From: Candidatus Aquidulcis sp.
Lineage (GTDB): Bacteria; Chloroflexota; Anaerolineae; Anaerolineales; UBA4823
Direction of reading: 5' to 3'
Assembly: GCA_020723385.1 (NCBI GenBank)
Contig: DYIZ01000006.1
Location: forward strand, 16,958 to 80,957
DNA: 64,000 nt
Below, in pieces: positions 9,544 to 18,305 of this stretch; position 1 is the stretch's first letter, and every line of letters starts with the position of its first letter. Below the pieces are notes generated by a model. The model had not been told where the DNA came from and ran no database searches. It was given only the letters and a program-made list of their open reading frames with translations. Both the position numbers and the translations under genes were made by a program.

Positions 9544-11721
9544 TCAACCGGCTTGAGAGGCCAGGTACACCAACCGCAGCAGCTTCAGCTCATCGTAATT
9601 CACCCCGCCTTCGAGTTTATCGAACACCGGTTTGAGATAAGCCGCGCCAAGCTCATTGAAAGCGGCCAGGGCAGCTTCTTGTTTATCCACCGGGGTGGTA
9701 ATCATCGCCCGCAGATCATCCCCGTCTCGCAGGCGATTTCCCGCGGCGGCGTAGCGCATCAAATGATCGAGGATGGTCCCCACTGTCACGGCGTAGGCTG
9801 CCATCAGATCCTCGATGCTCTCCCCCTCGTTGTAGGCTTCGCCAACGGCAACAAAGCGGCGGCTTCCCTCCCCCCTATCCCCTTTCCCCTCAGAAGATGC
9901 CCGCAGGCGAGGCCGTTCCTGCAACCCCTTCTGCTCGCAAAACGGCCGGATGACCTCCAAAAACGCCTCGCCGTACTGGCGCAGTTTCACCTGCCCCACG
10001 CCAGAGATTTCGAGCAAGGTTTCCAGTGATTGCGGAAAATATGCTGCCATTTCGACCAGCGTCTTGTCGGAGAAAATCACGTAAGGCGGCACCTCGGCCG
10101 CATCGGCAAGCTCTTTGCGCTTTTGCCGGAGCAAGCCGAACAGCGTGGCATTGTAGTCCAGCTCGGTTCGGCGGGCCTCTCTGTTGCTTGGGCGCTCCTC
10201 GGCTTCCTGCAACTGCCCCATGATCGGGCTGCGTTTGCGGAGGGCATCCATGGCTTTATCGGTCAGGCTCAGGGTGTGATATTCGCCTCCCTGGTCGAGA
10301 TACCCCATCTGGACGAGTTGCCGGGCGAGGTGCATCCACTGTTTTTCGGTCAGATCCGCGCCGATGCCGTAGGTCGAGAGCTTATCGTGCTCCCATTTCA
10401 ATACCTTTTCGCCCTTCGAGCCGCGCAGCACGTCAACGACATGCCCCGCGCCAAAGCGTTCGCCGGTGCGCTTGACGCAGGAGAGGAACTTCTGCGCGGG
10501 GAGGGTGATGTCGATCAGAACCGGCGCGGCGGCGGTGCAGTTGTCGCAATTGTTACATTTTGGGGTGGTGTACTGCTCGCCGAAATAAGCCAGCAGCGGC
10601 TTGCGGCGGCAGTTGATCTCGTCTTCGGCGTAGCGCACGATGGCGTCGAGATGCTGGATCGCCACCCGGCGCTCGTCGCCTTCCTTCTGGTCAATGAAAT
10701 AACGCTGTTTGGCAACGTCGGAATAGTTGTACAGCAACAGGCAGAACGCCGGCAGCCCATCCCGCCCGGCGCGGCCGATTTCCTGGTAGTAGCCCTCGAT
10801 ACTTTTGGGCAGATCGTAGTGCAGGATGAAGCGCACGTTGGGCTTGTTGATACCCATGCCGAAGGCGATCGTCGCCACCATGATCTGGGCGTCGTCCCGG
10901 ATGAAATCTTCCTGGTTGCGGCGGCGCTCATCGTCCTCCAGCCCGGCGTGGTAGGGGCGGACGGAGAATCCCTTCTGAGACAGATAGGCGGCCAGCTCGT
11001 CCACCTGTTTGCGCGAGAAACAGTAAATAATGCCCGATTGATCTTTGAATCGCTCCAAAAAACGCACGGTCTGTTTGATCGGGTCGCGCTTGGGGGCGAC
11101 CTCGATGTAGAGATTCTCTCGATTGAAGGAGGCGACAAACTCATTGGATTGCGAAAATCCCAGGCTGGCCTTGATATCGGCGCGAACCCGCAGGGTGGCG
11201 GTTGCCGTGAGAGCCAGGCAAACCCCTTGGGGGAAACGGCGGCGCACCTCGACGAGCTGGCGGTACTCAGGCCGGAAGTCGTGCCCCCACTCCGAGATGC
11301 AGTGCGCTTCGTCAATGGTCAATAAATCCACCTGCGCCGAGTCGAGCAGCCCGAAGATGCGCGGCGTGAGCAGGGTTTCGGGTGCGACGTAAAGCAGCTT
11401 GACCTCCCCGCGGCGGACGGCATCCATATTTTCTGCATAGTCCTGCGGCGAAAGCGTGCTGTTGAGAAACAACGCCGGGACGCCAACGGCGCGCAACTGC
11501 TCCACCTGATCTTTCATCAACGCAATCAGCGGCGAGACGACAACCGTGAGGCCGGGCAAGAGCATCGCCGGTATTTGATAGCACAAAGACTTGCCGCCGC
11601 CGGTGGGCATAACCGCCAGCGTATCGCGCCGGGCGAGCACGTTTTCGATCACCTCGCGCTGTAGCGGGCGGAAGGTGTCGTAGCCGAAGGTGTTTTTGAG
11701 GACGATAACGGGGGTGGTCAT
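9544..11721 (-). CDS. recQ: ATP-dependent DNA helicase RecQ
   Basis: RecQ 3'-5' helicase, 725 residues, acting at stalled forks and in recombination. Motif I MPTGGGKS (38-45), the DEAH box (137-140) followed by CISEWGHDFRPEY, and the zinc-binding CNNCDNC cluster (~residues 390-400) are visible. An HRDC domain (~515-600) follows, then a C-terminal helix-turn-helix-like region. Between these last two lies an in-frame GGGGATA-family repeat (9867-9890) giving SSEGKGDRGEGS. ATG 11721 is used. The gene converges with addA and sits 21 bp upstream of the lipoprotein gene on its own strand. Membership in the same repair neighbourhood as AddAB is clear from position; a shared complex is not implied. 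Confidence 0.95.
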   Translation of the reverse strand: MTTPVIVLKNTFGYDTFRPLQREVIENVLARRDTLAVMPTGGGKSLCYQIPAMLLPGLTVVVSPLIALMKDQVEQLRAVGVPALFLNSTLSPQDYAENMDAVRRGEVKLLYVAPETLLTPRIFGLLDSAQVDLLTIDEAHCISEWGHDFRPEYRQLVEVRRRFPQGVCLALTATATLRVRADIKASLGFSQSNEFVASFNRENLYIEVAPKRDPIKQTVRFLERFKDQSGIIYCFSRKQVDELAAYLSQKGFSVRPYHAGLEDDERRRNQEDFIRDDAQIMVATIAFGMGINKPNVRFILHYDLPKSIEGYYQEIGRAGRDGLPAFCLLLYNYSDVAKQRYFIDQKEGDERRVAIQHLDAIVRYAEDEINCRRKPLLAYFGEQYTTPKCNNCDNCTAAAPVLIDITLPAQKFLSCVKRTGERFGAGHVVDVLRGSKGEKVLKWEHDKLSTYGIGADLTEKQWMHLARQLVQMGYLDQGGEYHTLSLTDKAMDALRKRSPIMGQLQEAEERPSNREARRTELDYNATLFGLLRQKRKELADAAEVPPYVIFSDKTLVEMAAYFPQSLETLLEISGVGQVKLRQYGEAFLEVIRPFCEQKGLQERPRLRASSEGKGDRGEGSRRFVAVGEAYNEGESIEDLMAAYAVTVGTILDHLMRYAAAGNRLRDGDDLRAMITTPVDKQEAALAAFNELGAAYLKPVFDKLEGGVNYDELKLLRLVYLASQAG
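9867..9890. repeat. GGGGATA-family half-element inside recQ
   Basis: CCTCCCCCCTATCCCC (9867-9882) is identical to the first 16 bases of the hairpin inside the glycosyltransferase gene at 43192. It is read in the same frame there (SEGKGDRGEGS versus EEGIGDRGEGS). Confidence 0.75.
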
Positions 11722-11742
11722 TGGGGAGATTCCTGTTCGAGA

Positions 11743-13152
11743 TCATCTCATCGTCAAGCTCATCAGAAAATCGAACTCCACAAAACCATTCACCAGCAGC
11801 ACCCCCGGCTCGCCAGCCGTTCCCAGCCACAACTGCGGATGGGATGCGGTACCCGTGAAATACAGGAATTGATGCGCATCCAGCCAGTAGATTCCGGCGG
11901 CATCCGTCACGGCATCCGAGTCAGGATCGTCCCACTCTCCCACGAATAATTTGTACTGCCGGTCACGCCAAAAGGTAAAATGCTGCGAATCGGGCGCCCA
12001 GCCTGTAAAGCCCACCTGCCCAACGGCATAAATTGTATCTTCTGACAAATCAATCGTTGCCAGGTGAAGCTCCAGCCGGCTGCCGGTGGAGTCGTAGCGC
12101 CCGTAGGCCAGGCGCGACCCATCGGGCGAGATCACCACGCGGCCCTCGAATGGCTGGTGGACAACCTGTGACAGCGTCGCCGGCGGCGCGCCGTCAAGCG
12201 GCAGGCGCCAGATCGTGGTGGGCGCGGCGGGATCGCCGAGCGGATCCACCGGCGGGATGGCCACAACCAGCGATTGTGAGTCCGCGGCCCACAACGGCTG
12301 GGCGTAATACTCGAACTCGCTGTACGTGAACACCGGCTCGTAGGATAGCAGCGTTTGCCGGTTTCTACCGTCGGCGGTCATCACGGCGATCTCGGAGGGA
12401 GTCACACAGGCAATACGAAGCCCATCCGGCGAAGGGTAGCAGGCTCCGCCCAGGCCGGGAGGCGCAAGTGTTTCCCACTCGCCAGTATCGGCGTTGGCCC
12501 GATGGAGGTCGTCAGTGAGATCGAGGCCGTATTCCATCCGTTTCACCGTGTTGAACAGTAAATCGTGTGTGCCGGGTATCCAGCCAAAACGGTAGAGCCG
12601 CACACCGGGGTCGAGCGGCTCCATCTGGGCAAAATCCTGCCCGCCGACCAGTTGGCGCACGCCGCTCCCGTCGCGCGCTGCCACCCACAGGGAATCCCCT
12701 TGCTGGAAAGCGATCAGTGTTCCGTCATCAGAAATGTCTGGCCGGGTGATGCTGGCGGTGATAGTATCCGATGTGGTGATGGCGACCGTCGTCGTGATGC
12801 CGTTTTGCCAGACGATGAGCCGGTCTTCCCAGGTGTAAACAATGGACAGCGAAGCGAGCAGGTCGGGTGAGAGCGTGGGCGTGGGCCGCGTGGGGGATGG
12901 CGACAGGGTGGGAATCGCCGTCTCGGTGGGGGCAGGGGTGCGCGTGGGCCGGAGCGTGGCGGTGAGCGTTGGGGGATGGGTGGGGGCCGGCGTCCAGGTG
13001 GGGGGCAGCTCAAAGCGGGGCACATCGGTAGCGCGAGGCATGGTGGGGGTGGCAACGACAATCGGGACAAGAGTCTCCCGCTGGGTGCAGGCCCCCAACA
13101 ATGCCAGGAAAAGGGACAACCAAATCAATCGGGAAACGATTTTCGTGTTCAT
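11743..13152 (-). CDS. lipoprotein with TolB-like beta-propeller
   Basis: Exported lipoprotein, 469 residues. A signal peptide ends in the lipobox LLGAC with C22 as lipid anchor. Residues ~30-95 are a Pro/Thr-rich linker made of PTxTP-like units. The rest has repeated strands with D-G-x-x-I/L-A-x and SPDGSRLAYG motifs typical of WD40/TolB-like propellers. Presumably it sits on the outer face of the membrane and binds a ligand; no enzymatic residues are recognised. The gene follows recQ by 21 bp. Its ATG is preceded by TACAAT seven bases upstream, divergent from the VanZ-like gene, so it may have its own leaderless transcript. Confidence 0.75.
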   Translation of the reverse strand: MNTKIVSRLIWLSLFLALLGACTQRETLVPIVVATPTMPRATDVPRFELPPTWTPAPTHPPTLTATLRPTRTPAPTETAIPTLSPSPTRPTPTLSPDLLASLSIVYTWEDRLIVWQNGITTTVAITTSDTITASITRPDISDDGTLIAFQQGDSLWVAARDGSGVRQLVGGQDFAQMEPLDPGVRLYRFGWIPGTHDLLFNTVKRMEYGLDLTDDLHRANADTGEWETLAPPGLGGACYPSPDGLRIACVTPSEIAVMTADGRNRQTLLSYEPVFTYSEFEYYAQPLWAADSQSLVVAIPPVDPLGDPAAPTTIWRLPLDGAPPATLSQVVHQPFEGRVVISPDGSRLAYGRYDSTGSRLELHLATIDLSEDTIYAVGQVGFTGWAPDSQHFTFWRDRQYKLFVGEWDDPDSDAVTDAAGIYWLDAHQFLYFTGTASHPQLWLGTAGEPGVLLVNGFVEFDFLMSLTMR

Positions 13153-13159
13153 CCTATTA

Positions 13160-13192
13160 ATTGTACCCGATGACTGGCTATCGGGCTATAAT
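13160..13192. promoter_or_regulatory. divergent -10 boxes around a palindromic operator candidate
   Basis: Reading left, TACAAT (complement of 13160-13165) lies 7 nt before the lipoprotein ATG. Reading right, TATAAT (13187-13192) lies 6 nt before the VanZ-like ATG. Between them sits the inverted repeat CCCGAT-N8-ATCGGG (13166-13185), placed to contact both promoters. Clear -35 boxes are not seen. Confidence 0.5.
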
Positions 13193-13198
13193 GGCGTC

Positions 13199-13594
13199 AT
13201 GCGCCTGCGCCGTCTTTGGTTGTTGCTGTGGATCATCGGAATTCTGTTCCCGATGGCGTGGCTGCGGCAAAACCCTGCTTTTCGCCGCGCCTTCGACGCC
13301 GTTTTCAGCCCGGATTGGATGCATGTGATCATGCACGCTGCGTTGTACACCGGGTTGGCGATTCTATTGTTTATCGTGTTTCGGTGGAAACCGGGCTGGC
13401 GCACATTGGGATTTACGCTGCTGGCCGCGCTGGCGGTGGGCATCGTGCAGGAGGGGTTGCAATCCATCAGCCAGGGTTATTGGCCGTGGTGGGGGATTGG
13501 CTTCGATTTGGTGGTGGATATGACAGGCGGGGCAGCAGGCTGGCTGCTCATGGTTCTACTGAAACGCCGGCAGGGGTTTCGAGAAAACCTATGA
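13199..13594 (+). CDS. VanZ-like small membrane protein
   Basis: A 131-residue integral membrane protein with four hydrophobic segments. The start has an Arg-rich cytoplasmic end (MRLRRLW), and a conserved-looking polar stretch QEGLQ...GFDLVVDMTGGAAGW lies before the last helix, as in VanZ-like proteins. The function is not established in this family. ATG 13199 is chosen because TATAAT lies six bases upstream. The open frame extends much further upstream (to 12842), but that part is antisense to the lipoprotein gene. Confidence 0.65.
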   Translation: MRLRRLWLLLWIIGILFPMAWLRQNPAFRRAFDAVFSPDWMHVIMHAALYTGLAILLFIVFRWKPGWRTLGFTLLAALAVGIVQEGLQSISQGYWPWWGIGFDLVVDMTGGAAGWLLMVLLKRRQGFRENL

Positions 13595-13852
13595 CTTCAG
13601 GCGTGTTGACACGCGTCCAATATTAATCCACAATTAGGCTCAGTAAATGAAAATTCTGGCTCAAGCCGGATGACAATTCGGCAGAATCGGGGATGCCGGT
13701 TGCTTTGCAACCGCTTCGTCCCCTTGGAGCGTGAAATTTTCACCCACTGAGGCTGACATCTCTGAATCCAAGAAGTGTCACGAAAACGAGAGGTGGACGA
13801 TACCTTTCGGGTATAGTGATTCAAATTCCACACTCAACTAAAGGAGAATGCC

Positions 13853-15286
13853 ATGAAAGCCAAACTGTTCCTCGTCGGTGCGATCACTCTGGCGGCTTTG
13901 CTGTTAACTTTCGGGCTAAGCCGCGCCCAGACTCTCGGCGAAGCCGCCCTGATTCCCGCAGGCGGCCCGCCGCTCAACGACACCTTTACTTACCAGGGGT
14001 CGCTCACTGAAAACGGCGCGCCCGCCAACGGGCTGTACGACTTCCAGGCAGCCATCTGGGATTGGTCCGGCGGGGGTAATAAAAAATCCGACTGCGATAC
14101 GGGCCTCACTCAAAACATTACTGTGGATCACGGTCTATTCTCGTTTGTATGTTCACCCACAACGGTCTACGGGGTATTCGATGGCGGCGACCGGTATATG
14201 GAGGTCAAGGTCAAGAAAGACAGCGCTGGCGCGTACACCACCCTGCCGCGACAGTCCATTACGCCTGTGCCTTACGCCTGGGGACTGCGGCCCGGCGCGG
14301 TTGTCAAAGATGACACCACCTCAGTCAGCCTCAATTATTATTTAAGTATCTTTGGCTTTGATTTCAAAGACGGTTTGCAGGTCCTGGCTACCGACGAAGC
14401 TGATGGCGTCTACGGGATCTTTGCATCGGCTACGAACACCCAAACCGTTGGCGATGCTTATGGCGTGTACGCTACCGCCGAAGTTCGTAATAGCGGCAGC
14501 GCCTACAGCATATATGGTTATGGCGACAATTCCAATACAGTCAGCGGCTTCTTCACCAACACAGCCGGCTTAAGTTTGCGCAGTGAAAGCGACAACAATC
14601 ATGCCATCGAAGGCGTACGCTACAGCGGTTCTGAATCATCCATCTATGCCTACACTTACGGCACCGGTGACGCGTTTTATGGGGGCAGTGTGGGTGGCTA
14701 TGGGATTAACGCCAGAACCTATCTCGCCTCCAACAATTATGGCATCTACACGCCCGATAATCTCTACTCGTTGAACTACAATCTGCGGGGATCGGTGATG
14801 CGTGTGGTGCAGAATGGCAGCGCAGAGCCGCTGGAGGCGGGCGACGTGGTGGTATTCAGCGGGATTGGCGAGGCGCTGGACGCGGACGGTTTGCCGGTGA
14901 TCCAGGTGGCACGCGCCGCCTCGGCCAACAGCGCCGCCGTCGCCGGGGTGGTGTACAGCCGTTTCGACCCGAACGCGCTGCCCCAGGACGGTTCAGACGT
15001 ACACCCGGCCGGGGTGGAAGTCACCCCCGCCGGTGCGGTGCAGCCCGGCGAGTATCTGCTGCTGGTGGTGGAAGGCCCGGCGCTGGTTAAGGTCAGCGCA
15101 TTGGGCGGCGGCGTGCAGCCCGGTGATCTTCTGTCCACCTCCGTGGAAGCCGGGTACGCCGAAAAAGCCGCCACGGTGACCCTGAATGGCGTCAACACCC
15201 CCATTCCAGGGACGATCTTCGGCAAAGCGCTCGAAGCGTTAACCGAGGGCGCCAAAATGATCTATGTTTACGTGACCCTGCAATAG
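13853..15286 (+). CDS. secreted protein with Gly/Tyr repeats, unknown function
   Basis: A 477-residue exported protein. A signal peptide (residues 1-25, likely cleavage after SRA) precedes an N-terminal domain with TYQGSLTENGAPANG and PYAWGLRP-type motifs. A middle region (~165-290) is rich in recurring YG(I/V)Y/YA and Ser/Asn strands. A C-terminal domain (~330-477) has GDVVVFSG, GDLLSTS and IFGKALE motifs, which resemble the C-terminal part of phage-tail-like or surface fibre proteins. The start has AGGAG seven bases upstream. The next gene begins 11 bp later with AGGAGG between them, so the two are probably made together. I do not recognise a named family. Confidence 0.65.
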   Translation: MKAKLFLVGAITLAALLLTFGLSRAQTLGEAALIPAGGPPLNDTFTYQGSLTENGAPANGLYDFQAAIWDWSGGGNKKSDCDTGLTQNITVDHGLFSFVCSPTTVYGVFDGGDRYMEVKVKKDSAGAYTTLPRQSITPVPYAWGLRPGAVVKDDTTSVSLNYYLSIFGFDFKDGLQVLATDEADGVYGIFASATNTQTVGDAYGVYATAEVRNSGSAYSIYGYGDNSNTVSGFFTNTAGLSLRSESDNNHAIEGVRYSGSESSIYAYTYGTGDAFYGGSVGGYGINARTYLASNNYGIYTPDNLYSLNYNLRGSVMRVVQNGSAEPLEAGDVVVFSGIGEALDADGLPVIQVARAASANSAAVAGVVYSRFDPNALPQDGSDVHPAGVEVTPAGAVQPGEYLLLVVEGPALVKVSALGGGVQPGDLLSTSVEAGYAEKAATVTLNGVNTPIPGTIFGKALEALTEGAKMIYVYVTLQ

Positions 15287-15296
15287 GAGGTGAGCC

Positions 15297-15569
15297 ATGC
15301 GCAAACGATTGCTACTCTTGCTCACGCTGCTCACTTTGCTGACGCTGTTCGTGAGCGTGGCGCGTGCCGCTGACAGCTATGACATATCCTGGCATGTTAT
15401 CGGCGGGGGAGGCGGCGGGCCGGTCTCGGCGGGCGTCTACACGCTCGATGGAACCATCGGCCAGCCGGTAACGTGGACGGTCAGCAATGGCGCTTACGAA
15501 CACTGCGCCGGCTTTTGGTGTACGGTGAATAACTTTTTCGGCATTTTCTTGCCGATTATCCGGCGCTAA
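15297..15569 (+). CDS. small secreted protein with GTIGQP motif and FLPIIRR tail
   Basis: A 90-residue exported protein. It has a Leu-rich signal peptide (cleavage probably after ARA, residue ~24), a Gly-rich strand region (IGGGGGGPVSAGVYTLDG) and GTIGQP, then AGFW. It ends in a hydrophobic FLPIIRR tail. From memory, GTIGQP...GGFW blocks and LPLI-type C-termini recur in Chloroflexota secreted proteins, where their role is unclear; this link is recalled, not searched. Start: AGGAGG at 15285-15290, seven bases upstream. Confidence 0.6.
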   Translation: MRKRLLLLLTLLTLLTLFVSVARAADSYDISWHVIGGGGGGPVSAGVYTLDGTIGQPVTWTVSNGAYEHCAGFWCTVNNFFGIFLPIIRR

Positions 15570-15625
15570 AACGGTGGCTTTTCAGGGGCGGGTGATAGCC
15601 CGCCCGCCCCTGCTTGCCTTGCCCG

Positions 15626-16465
15626 TCAGGTCGCGGTCATCCCCCCATCGGCTGCCAGCGCTTGCCCGGTGACGAATGACGCCGCGTCCGAGCACAGCCA
15701 CACGATCACCTGGGCAATCTCTTCCGGCTCGCCATGCCGTCCCATCGGCTCGATGAAATTGGTCATGGCGTTGGTGAACCAGGCCTGCCGCGACAGCAAT
15801 CCGCCAATCGCTCGGCTGACCACTGACCGCCTCATTTCGGGGAACATGGCAGTCAGATCCATTTGATGCAGGGTGCGGTCAATCATCGGCGTGTGGATCA
15901 CGCCCGGACAAACAGCATTGACGCGGATGCCAAGCTTGCAGTATTCCGCGGCTGCCGTGCGCGTGAGGGCAATGACGCCCCCTTTGGCTGCCGAATAGGC
16001 GGGGAAGCCGCGCTCAGCCACCAACCCGGCCACCGAAGACACGTTGACGATTGCCCCGCCCCCTTGCTTCAACATCTGCTTTAACTCCGCTCGCATACAA
16101 AGCCACACGCCCTTGAGATTGACAGCAATTGTGCGGTCCCAATTTTCCTCGCTGCAATCCGCGCAGGGTGACATTTCCCCTTCGATACCGGCATTGTTGG
16201 CAGCGCAATCCAGGCGGCCATAGGTCTCGACCGCCCTGGCCACCATCGCCTCCACAGCCGCCGATTGGGAGATATCACAGTGAACGAAGATGGCCTCCCC
16301 GCCCAATTGACGGATGTGCGCTGCAACCGCTTCCCCTTCAGCGTCGAGCACGTCCGCCACGATGATCTTGGCCCCCTGGGCGGCAAACGCCAGAGCGGTG
16401 GAACGCCCAATACCTTGCGCCCCTCCGGTCACCAGGGCGACTTTATCTTGCAGCAATTCTGTCAT
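15626..16465 (-). CDS. short-chain dehydrogenase/reductase
   Basis: A 279-residue classical SDR oxidoreductase using NAD(P). It shows TGGAQGIG (13-20) for cofactor binding, NNAG (90-93), the catalytic serines (143-144), Y157 and K161 (YSAAK), and the C-terminal VTGQALAADGG. After the first beta-strand pair it has IIVADV, with Asp after strand 2, suggesting a preference for NAD. An extra ~20 residues around SRAIGGLLSRQAWFTNAM lengthen the substrate loop compared with most of the family. The substrate cannot be told. The gene stands alone between convergent and same-strand neighbours. Confidence 0.88.
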   Translation of the reverse strand: MTELLQDKVALVTGGAQGIGRSTALAFAAQGAKIIVADVLDAEGEAVAAHIRQLGGEAIFVHCDISQSAAVEAMVARAVETYGRLDCAANNAGIEGEMSPCADCSEENWDRTIAVNLKGVWLCMRAELKQMLKQGGGAIVNVSSVAGLVAERGFPAYSAAKGGVIALTRTAAAEYCKLGIRVNAVCPGVIHTPMIDRTLHQMDLTAMFPEMRRSVVSRAIGGLLSRQAWFTNAMTNFIEPMGRHGEPEEIAQVIVWLCSDAASFVTGQALAADGGMTAT

Positions 16466-16508
16466 TGGTCTACCTCCTCAGTTTTGATTACCACGCCATC
16501 GCGATTAT

Positions 16509-17780
16509 TTACGGGCTGGCCCCCACGAAATCCAGGGCGCTCTTGGCGTCGGCGCTGTTGGGGTTGGCTTTCAATGCGGAGCGCCAATCCCCGATGGCCC
16601 CGTTCAAATCTCCTTTGCGATACAGCGCCCAACCGTGCCACAGCAGCGCCTCCTCCGAGTTTGGGGTGCGCTGTAATGCATAGTCGGTCAACGCCAGCAG
16701 ATCGTCAATTCTTTGAGATTGAAAGTAGGCGAAGAACGGCCCAAACTGGTAGCGTAACATGCGCTGCGGCAGGCTGAGATTGCGGGCGGCGTCGTAGGCG
16801 TCTGCGGCGTCGCTGTATCGCTCGAAGTACACCAGGTTACTGCCCAGGTTGAACCAGGCGAAGGCGTCGTCGGGGTTTGCTTGCGTCTCGGATTGAGCGG
16901 TATCCAGCGCGTGCTGGCGGTTGGTGTTTTCGTCCCAATCGGAGCCGAATATCTCCCGGAGGGTTGGCTCCCCGGCGGGCGAGTAAACGAGGATCATCAA
17001 CCGGTTGAAGATGCGCCAATCCTCGTCGAAACGGGCGTAAGCGACTTTTTGATTGGGGCCATGATAACTATCCTGCCCGAGAAACACTTGGCTGGCATCA
17101 TCGTAACCGGTGAGCAGCAGGTAATGCGCCGCCCACAGGTCGTCGTTGGGCCAGTATGGGTCATCGAAATAGAAGCTCTCCTCGATCATCACCGGGAAGC
17201 CCGCCGCCAGCAGCCGTTTGAGCAGGTCGAGATCGCCGCCCACGCGGAAGGTGGCGTTGAGCCAGCCGGCGTAATTGCGCACCCAATACACCATCTCTTC
17301 CGGGTTCACGTTGCGGTCCTCGGGGATGGGCTTGATCACGTTCGAGATGTCGTATTGATCGCCTTCCCAGCCATAGTAACGGAGGTACATTGACAGCGAA
17401 GCCGGGCCGCAGTTGTTCATATCCTGCTGTTCCCAGGCGGGGGCGGAGAGGGCGATGGATGGAGGAAGAGGGGTGGGCGTATCAGTAACAGTGATCAGTG
17501 TGGCGGTTGACGGTTGACGGTTGACGGTGGGTTGAATCGTAGGGATAGCGGTCGGCGTTGGCGGTTCGACGGTCGTTGGTCGTCCGTCATCGGTCGGCGT
17601 TGGCAGTGGGGTGGGCATCGGCCCGGCGGGATTGATGACGCCCCGCAGGTAGGTCATCGCCACCTCCACGCGCCACGCTAACCGGCGATGAACCGGCGGG
17701 ATTTGGTAAACCAGCCAGGCGGCCAGGATTAAACCGGGTAAAAGTAACCAGAGTGAAATAGTCGTCTTTTTCTTGCGCAT
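16509..17780 (-). CDS. membrane-anchored C39-like peptidase with TPR repeats
   Basis: A 423-residue protein. An N-terminal membrane anchor (~residues 8-28) is followed by a Pro/Thr linker (~52-110) and a papain-like C39 domain with C124 (NNCGPASLSM) and H219 (AAHYLLLTGYDD). The C-terminus has TPR-like helices (AWFNLGSNLVYFERYSDAADAY; LLWHGWALYRKGDLNGAIGDW). Probable extracytoplasmic cysteine peptidase or bacteriocin-processing-like fold; substrate unknown. The linker is encoded by a repeat array (17484-17610). ATG 17780 is chosen over an upstream non-ATG start because TACAAT stands seven bases before it, the same geometry as other leaderless candidates here. Confidence 0.7.
   Translation of the reverse strand: MRKKKTTISLWLLLPGLILAAWLVYQIPPVHRRLAWRVEVAMTYLRGVINPAGPMPTPLPTPTDDGRPTTVEPPTPTAIPTIQPTVNRQPSTATLITVTDTPTPLPPSIALSAPAWEQQDMNNCGPASLSMYLRYYGWEGDQYDISNVIKPIPEDRNVNPEEMVYWVRNYAGWLNATFRVGGDLDLLKRLLAAGFPVMIEESFYFDDPYWPNDDLWAAHYLLLTGYDDASQVFLGQDSYHGPNQKVAYARFDEDWRIFNRLMILVYSPAGEPTLREIFGSDWDENTNRQHALDTAQSETQANPDDAFAWFNLGSNLVYFERYSDAADAYDAARNLSLPQRMLRYQFGPFFAYFQSQRIDDLLALTDYALQRTPNSEEALLWHGWALYRKGDLNGAIGDWRSALKANPNSADAKSALDFVGASP
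17484..17610. repeat. CGGTTGA heptad array in the C39 protein linker
   Basis: Three consecutive CGGTTGA units (17504-17524) are followed by degenerate GGTCG/CGGTC units and preceded by CAGTAACAGTGATCAGTG, a second heptad family. The array codes for much of the linker between membrane anchor and peptidase domain. Confidence 0.7.
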
Positions 17781-17876
17781 GGCGGCTATTGTAACATTTT
17801 CTGTTATACTTGCCGAACGAGCCATTTTGGCAGGAGGCGGCATACGATCGCCATTCCTCGGCCTGGTTCTGTACAA

Positions 17877-17975
17877 TGAAATTCGCTATCCACCCTCTAA
17901 CCCCCGAACTGTGGCCTGCACTCGAAAACCTGTTCAGCCAACAGGTAATGCACGTTGTCAGGCCGAAAATCTAAC
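17877..17975 (+). pseudogene. N-terminal remnant of a GNAT acetyltransferase
   Basis: A 32-codon frame beginning MKFAIHPLTPELWPALENLF, which resembles the first strand and helix of a GNAT family I know as PLTPELWPALEDLF. It stops abruptly with TAA directly before the next ATG. The acetyl-CoA binding part is absent, so this is a truncated gene or a short peptide gene. Family assignment rests on recalled similarity of about 20 residues. Confidence 0.4.
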
Positions 17976-18305
17976 ATGAAAGCATTCACTGACCTTACAC
18001 GAGAAGAAAAATACCAGTTTTGGGCAGACCGGCAGGATGAAGCCCGCCAGTTGATCGAAAAATTTGCCAATCGCGTCAACGAGCAAGTGACGGCTGAGGC
18101 GTTTGATTTTATTTCTCATAATGAATATGTCATTGCCACAGATTTGGTAATTGGCGTGATGGTTGATAATGAGCAGTTATTTTTACCCGACGAGATAGCT
18201 GGAGTTATCGGTTTCTATCAGAGGGTCGGGTTCTCCCCAGAAAAGCTGGCCTTATTAAGAATCACGCTCGAGAGCAGTGGGAAATCCTCGAAACCGGTTA
18301 CGTAA
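17976..18305 (+). CDS. small protein of unknown function, probably frameshifted near its end
   Basis: A 109-residue helical, acidic protein (MKAFTDLTREEKYQFW...) with no family I recognise. Near 18255 the frame passes into a low-quality tail (ITLESSGKSSKPVT). The -1 frame from the same point reads naturally as KNHAREQWEILETGYVKG and continues past 18340, so one base has probably been lost. The upstream neighbour is a GNAT remnant ending one base before this ATG, which suggests a decaying stretch. Confidence 0.45.
   Translation: MKAFTDLTREEKYQFWADRQDEARQLIEKFANRVNEQVTAEAFDFISHNEYVIATDLVIGVMVDNEQLFLPDEIAGVIGFYQRVGFSPEKLALLRITLESSGKSSKPVT

Noticed and set aside
10030..11325. 431-residue open frame on the plus strand across recQ
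   Set aside because: Antisense to RecQ's motifs, no ribosome binding site, and no recognisable domain.
12842..13198. Long N-terminal extension of the VanZ-like gene
   Set aside because: It is antisense to the lipoprotein gene's Pro/Thr linker and only open because of repeated codons. The promoter and start at 13199 fit better.
13620..13852. A riboswitch upstream of the secreted protein at 13853
   Set aside because: Short hairpins such as GGTTGCTTTGCAACC are seen, but the conserved cores of known classes, including c-di-GMP-I, are not.
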